Shown in pieces: positions 14,804-17,598 of a stretch of 17,598 bases of DNA. The notes below the pieces were generated by a model, which was not told the DNA's origin, searched no databases, and saw only the letters and a program-made list of their open reading frames with translations. The stretch is from assembly GCA_946481225.1 (NCBI GenBank), contig CAMLNJ010000009.1, positions 1 to 17,598 of the forward strand. The letters run 5' to 3'. Origin of the DNA: an uncultured Verrucomicrobiota bacterium. GTDB lineage: Bacteria > Verrucomicrobiota > Verrucomicrobiae > Opitutales > Opitutaceae. Each line of letters begins with the position of its first letter. The first letter of the stretch is position 1. A program made the translations under genes and the position numbers.

Positions 14804-15607
14804 ATGAAACGCCTCCCCGTCCTGCTCGCCCTCGCCGCCAGTCCGGCGACCCTGCTCGCCCAAGCGGGCGCCTCCGCCGCGCCCGCGCTCAAGAAGACAA
14901 GCCTCCTCGAGGAGTTGTCCTCGCCCTTTATCCTCCCCCTCTGGTTCTGCTCCGCCCTAATCGTCTACCTCGTCATCGACCTTCATCTGAAAAGTGGCCG
15001 CAAGCAGTTCATCCCCGATGTCGACCTCGACGCCGTGCGCGCTTGCTTTCGCGCCGGCGACTACCATGGCGCCTACGCCTGGAGCTCCGCCCGCAAGGGC
15101 GCCGTCGCGGCTCTGGTCCATGCCGGCCTCAAGCACGCGCCCGACGGACAGGCCGCCTCCGAGGATGCCATGGCCGCCGCCATCGTCGGCGAGAACGCCC
15201 GGTTTCAGCATAAGATCGCCTACCTCTCCGTCATCGGCGTCATCGCCCCCATGGTCGGCCTCACCGGCACCGTCGTCGGCATGATCCAGGCCTTCGCCGC
15301 CATGGGCCAGGCCGGCGCCGCCGATCCGTCCAAGCTCTCCGGCGCCATCGGCCATGTGCTCCACGCCACCGCCTCCGGCCTCGCCGTCGCCATCCCCGCC
15401 TTCGTTTTTTATTATCTCCTGCGCAATCGCGTCGCCCACCAGATCCACGAGCTCTCGCTCGTCGCGAACGATCTCTTCCGCCGTTTCCCCTACGAGCACA
15501 TGAAGGAGGCGTCCTTTGAGGGCGCCGAGCACGTCGCCGCCCTGCCCAACTGGATCACCGGCGCCGCCCCCGTCGCCCCCGCCGGCCTCGCCCAAGGACA
15601 AGCCTGA
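14804..15607 (+). CDS. MotA/TolQ/ExbB proton channel family protein
   Basis: A 267-residue inner-membrane protein, the channel subunit of a proton-motive-force-driven motor. A signal-like N-terminus (MKRLPVLLALAASPATLLAQ) precedes TM1 (PFILPLWFCSALIVYLVIDL, ~41-60). A cytoplasmic loop of ~75 residues follows, then TM2 with IGVIAPMVGLTGTVVGMIQA (144-163) and TM3 with GHVLHATASGLAVAIPAFVF (183-202); these are the conserved family segments, including the Thr/Ala-lined ion path. The extra N-terminal hydrophobic stretch is found in some ExbB proteins and may be a cleaved signal peptide. It is followed 50 bp later by the first exbD-like gene. The substrate or target of the motor is unknown; the name exbB is used for family only. 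Confidence 0.92.
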   Translation: MKRLPVLLALAASPATLLAQAGASAAPALKKTSLLEELSSPFILPLWFCSALIVYLVIDLHLKSGRKQFIPDVDLDAVRACFRAGDYHGAYAWSSARKGAVAALVHAGLKHAPDGQAASEDAMAAAIVGENARFQHKIAYLSVIGVIAPMVGLTGTVVGMIQAFAAMGQAGAADPSKLSGAIGHVLHATASGLAVAIPAFVFYYLLRNRVAHQIHELSLVANDLFRRFPYEHMKEASFEGAEHVAALPNWITGAAPVAPAGLAQGQA

Positions 15608-15657
15608 TCCCGCGACGCCCCCTTCAACTTCAACCTTAGCCTCAAACTTCATCTTCC

Positions 15658-16083
15658 ATGGCAGGCGGTGGCGGCGGTGGCGACGGCGAGCCCGAATTCC
15701 AAATCGCGCCGATGATCGATGTCCTCCTCGTGCTGCTCATCTTCTTCATGAGCATCGCCACCTCCTCCGTCGCGCGCTACGATCCGGCCATCGAGGTCCC
15801 CGTCGCGCCCGACGCCGTAAAAAAGGAAGACTCCGAGGGCGAACTCGTCTTCAACCTCGCGTGGAACGCCGCCGAAAGAAAGGTCGTCGTTACCTTCGAG
15901 GAGAACGTGGTCCTTCCCGTCGACACCGTCGGTGTGCTCGCCGCGCGCAAAAAAGCCGATCCGAAGTCCCGCGTCCTCGTTCGCGCCGACGCCGACACGC
16001 CCGTGCGTTACGTCAACGAAGTCGTCAAAGCCGCCGCCCAGGCCGGCATCGTCGACGTCACCTTCGCCACCGTCGCGCGCTAA
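15658..16083 (+). CDS. ExbD/TolR family protein, copy 1
   Basis: A 141-residue inner-membrane protein that pairs with the ExbB-like channel. A Gly-rich start (MAGGGGGGDGEPEFQIAP) leads to one membrane helix MIDVLLVLLIFFMSIAT (19-35). Asp21 is the family's proton-carrying acid. The periplasmic part (~40-141) has the usual compact ExbD fold, with KVVVTFEENVVLP and a C-terminal VRYVNEVVKAAAQAGIVDVT helix-strand. The leader before the ATG is pyrimidine-rich with no SD. It differs in sequence from the second copy, so the two are not a recent duplication. Confidence 0.92.
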   Translation: MAGGGGGGDGEPEFQIAPMIDVLLVLLIFFMSIATSSVARYDPAIEVPVAPDAVKKEDSEGELVFNLAWNAAERKVVVTFEENVVLPVDTVGVLAARKKADPKSRVLVRADADTPVRYVNEVVKAAAQAGIVDVTFATVAR

Positions 16084-16149
16084 AAGGCCCCGCCTGTCAC
16101 CGCGCTCCCCCCCTCCGGTTTCAGACCGCATTCTCGTCTCATTTCGTCC

Positions 16150-16593
16150 ATGAAACTCCCCGTCCAGGCCACCAACCCCGATATCGGCTTCCAGATCGCG
16201 CCCATGATCGACGTGGTTTTCGTCATCCTCGTTTTCTTCATGTCGCTCGCCGCGCAGATTCGCATCGAGCAGATCCTTCAAACCAAGCTGCCCGGTCTTG
16301 CCGTCTCCGGCACGCCCACCGAGTTCGTCGACGAACAAATCCTCCAGGTGTCGGAGGACGGGGAGGTCACTCTCAACGACGAGCCTTTCGATGATCCCGC
16401 CGATCATGCGCTTCCCCAGCTCACCGCCACCCTGACTCAGCTCAAGGCCTCGTCGGACGCGGCGAAAAGCAAACTTGTCGTCACGCTGATCAGTCACCCC
16501 GACTCTCCCTACTCCCGGACCATCGACGTCCTCAACTCCCTCGCCGCCGCGGACGTCGCCCACGTCACCTTCACCGCCGCCGAGGACGAGTAG
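16150..16593 (+). CDS. ExbD/TolR family protein, copy 2
   Basis: A 147-residue inner-membrane protein of the same family as its upstream neighbour. The membrane helix is MIDVVFVILVFFMSLAA (19-35), again with the essential Asp at 21 after FQIAP. The periplasmic region contains LQVSEDGEVTLNDEPF and the C-terminal TIDVLNSLAAADVAHVTFT; it is more acidic than copy 1. Two ExbDs with one ExbB recall systems in which the two single-helix subunits form a heterodimer inside the ExbB ring, as in AglR/AglQ/AglS of Myxococcus gliding (family knowledge). A heterodimer here is inferred. The gap to the next gene is 96 bp of C/T-rich DNA. Confidence 0.92.
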   Translation: MKLPVQATNPDIGFQIAPMIDVVFVILVFFMSLAAQIRIEQILQTKLPGLAVSGTPTEFVDEQILQVSEDGEVTLNDEPFDDPADHALPQLTATLTQLKASSDAAKSKLVVTLISHPDSPYSRTIDVLNSLAAADVAHVTFTAAEDE

Positions 16594-16648
16594 GCGCCGC
16601 ACGTTCAGGCCCTCGCTCCGCCCGCCCGACCTCCGTTTTCCCTCGTCC

Positions 16649-16680
16649 CAGTCCCGCCGCTCTCAGTCCCGCCCCCCCCC
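16649..16680. repeat. Direct repeat CAGTCCCGCC x2 running into a C9 tract
   Basis: CAGTCCCGCC occurs at 16649-16658 and 16664-16673 (15-bp offset). The second copy runs into nine C's (16672-16680), nine bases before the ATG at 16690, where a ribosome binding site would normally lie. Homopolymers of this length can slip during replication. Confidence 0.7.
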
Positions 16681-16689
16681 TCTCCGACG

Positions 16690-17598
16690 ATGTCCCCCGT
16701 TCTCGCCCCGCTCGAGCGCCCCTCGGAGGCGTCGCGCCCTGCCGCCGTCCCGTCGACGAAGAAGCCGCTCCTTCGTCGTCTCGGTTCGGGCGCGCCGCTG
16801 TTGATCACCGTCCTCGTGCATCTCGTGCTCGCCGGCATCGCCGGCGCGGTGGTCGTTCGGCAAAACAGCGTGGCCAAGAAAAAGAGCTTCGAAGCCGCGC
16901 CCGTCGCCGCCGCGCCCGCGGTGGAACACCGCCTCCAGATCGCCCGCCGCGGCGGCGCCTCCGGCGGCGTTGGTTCGCCGGTGTCCGCCAACCGCATCTT
17001 CTCCGCGTCGGCCGGCGCCCTCGCGCTTCCCGAGATGCCGGATCTGCCGGCCTCCTCCGGAGGTTTTGGCGGCTTCGGCGGCATGGGCTCGGGCGTCGGA
17101 CTCGGCGGAGCGGGTTTGGCCACCTCGCTCGGTGGCGCCGCGGGCCTGGGCGGACGCGGCTTCATGTCGCTCTCCTTTCTTGGGGCCACCAGCCCGAACG
17201 CTTCCCGCATCGTATTCGTCGTGGACACCAGCACCGCGATCATGGCCCCGGCCAAGGGCGGTTTCCGCGCCTTCTCCATCATCCGGGAAGAGATCATGCG
17301 CCTCGTCGGCCGCCTGCCCCCGGAGGCGCGGTTCAACGTCGTCCTCTTCCGCTCCACCGGCGCCGGCGATAGCGGGATCGACGTGAACCTTTTCCAAAAC
17401 GCCCTCGTGCCCGCCGCCAGCGATCAGAAAAAAGACTTCTTCGCGTGGATGGCGCCTGTGAACGCGAAGCTCGGCGACTTCGGCCCTGGCTCCGCTTCTC
17501 GGCGCGCCTCCTGGGTCGCCAAACCCGTCCCGGCCGACGCCGGAGTCGACCCTCTTTTGCTTCCTCCGGTCTGGGCGCGCGCCACCCAGGCCGCGCTC
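16690..17598 (+). CDS. Membrane-anchored VWA-like protein, TonB-like N-terminus (3' end outside window)
   Basis: Open from ATG 16690 to the right edge (303 codons, no stop), so it is partial. A cytoplasmic basic N-terminus (KKPLLRR) precedes one membrane helix (APLLITVLVHLVLAGIAGAV, 35-54) with His44 inside it, as in TonB and TolA anchors. Then a Lys/Ala/Pro stretch (62-78), an Ala/Gly region with a Gly/Phe/Met linker (~123-157), and a VWA-like domain from ~158: FMSLSFLGA, RIVFVVDTSTAIM (173-185), FRAFSIIREEIMRLVGRLPP and FNVVLF (215-220). The metal-site motif reads D-T-S-T-A where D-x-S-x-S is canonical, so metal binding is doubtful. It follows ExbB and two ExbD genes and no separate TonB is seen, so it may be the protein the motor acts on (inference). 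No SD; a C9 tract lies just upstream. Confidence 0.8.
   Translation, partial: MSPVLAPLERPSEASRPAAVPSTKKPLLRRLGSGAPLLITVLVHLVLAGIAGAVVVRQNSVAKKKSFEAAPVAAAPAVEHRLQIARRGGASGGVGSPVSANRIFSASAGALALPEMPDLPASSGGFGGFGGMGSGVGLGGAGLATSLGGAAGLGGRGFMSLSFLGATSPNASRIVFVVDTSTAIMAPAKGGFRAFSIIREEIMRLVGRLPPEARFNVVLFRSTGAGDSGIDVNLFQNALVPAASDQKKDFFAWMAPVNAKLGDFGPGSASRRASWVAKPVPADAGVDPLLLPPVWARATQAAL

Noticed and set aside
1..17598. CRISPR arrays, insertion sequences, prophage genes, riboswitches
   Set aside because: No spaced direct repeats, transposase or integrase motifs, terminal inverted repeats or known aptamer-like leaders were seen. The repeated segments in the TPR gene are protein repeats.

Overview
The window looks like chromosomal DNA of a GC-rich Verrucomicrobiota, most likely near Opitutaceae. 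This is inferred from gene content and style and not from any marker comparison. Coding density is high. Nearly every start codon lacks a Shine-Dalgarno sequence and is preceded by a C/T-rich leader. A large TPR / ExbB / ExbD / ExbD / VWA operon of a type I associate with Verrucomicrobiota and Planctomycetota is present. No phage, insertion sequence, CRISPR array, rRNA or tRNA is visible.

Layout. (1) 1-520: a short leftward ORF ending in a membrane segment, then a divergent control region. (2) 522-4634: an exopolysaccharide export operon reading right, with an outer-membrane beta-barrel, a Wza-like export protein and a Wzc-like chain-length regulator/BY-kinase. A hairpin terminator or attenuator lies between the first two genes and a strong palindrome follows the third. 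No glycosyltransferases are in view. (3) 4706-5003: a monocistronic rpsR unit with its own promoter candidate and a clear intrinsic terminator. (4) 5005-6018: Sua5-type threonylcarbamoyl-AMP synthase, convergent with two leftward genes, a DEAD-box RNA helicase (6034-7602) and a rhomboid protease (7664-8335). (5) 8461-10923: a fused circularly permuted ATP-grasp/Alpha-E protein. (6) 11021 to the right edge: a rightward operon of a 962-residue exported TPR protein, a 272-residue exported helical-repeat protein (ATGA overlap), an ExbB/TolQ-type channel, two different ExbD/TolR proteins, and the first 303 codons of a membrane-anchored VWA-like protein that runs off the window.

How the genes work together. 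The left operon should secrete a polysaccharide: the kinase controls polymerisation and length, the Wza-like protein and the barrel move product through the periplasm and outer membrane. The right operon has the parts of a proton-motive-force-driven envelope machine. ExbB and the two ExbDs form the ion-driven motor. The last protein has the topology of TonB or TolA (cytoplasmic N-terminus, one membrane helix with a histidine in it, long Gly-rich periplasmic region) but carries a VWA-like domain. The two TPR-type proteins are likely periplasmic scaffolds. This operon is the best candidate in the window for an undescribed system. The middle genes are mostly housekeeping functions (translation, RNA metabolism, membrane proteolysis).
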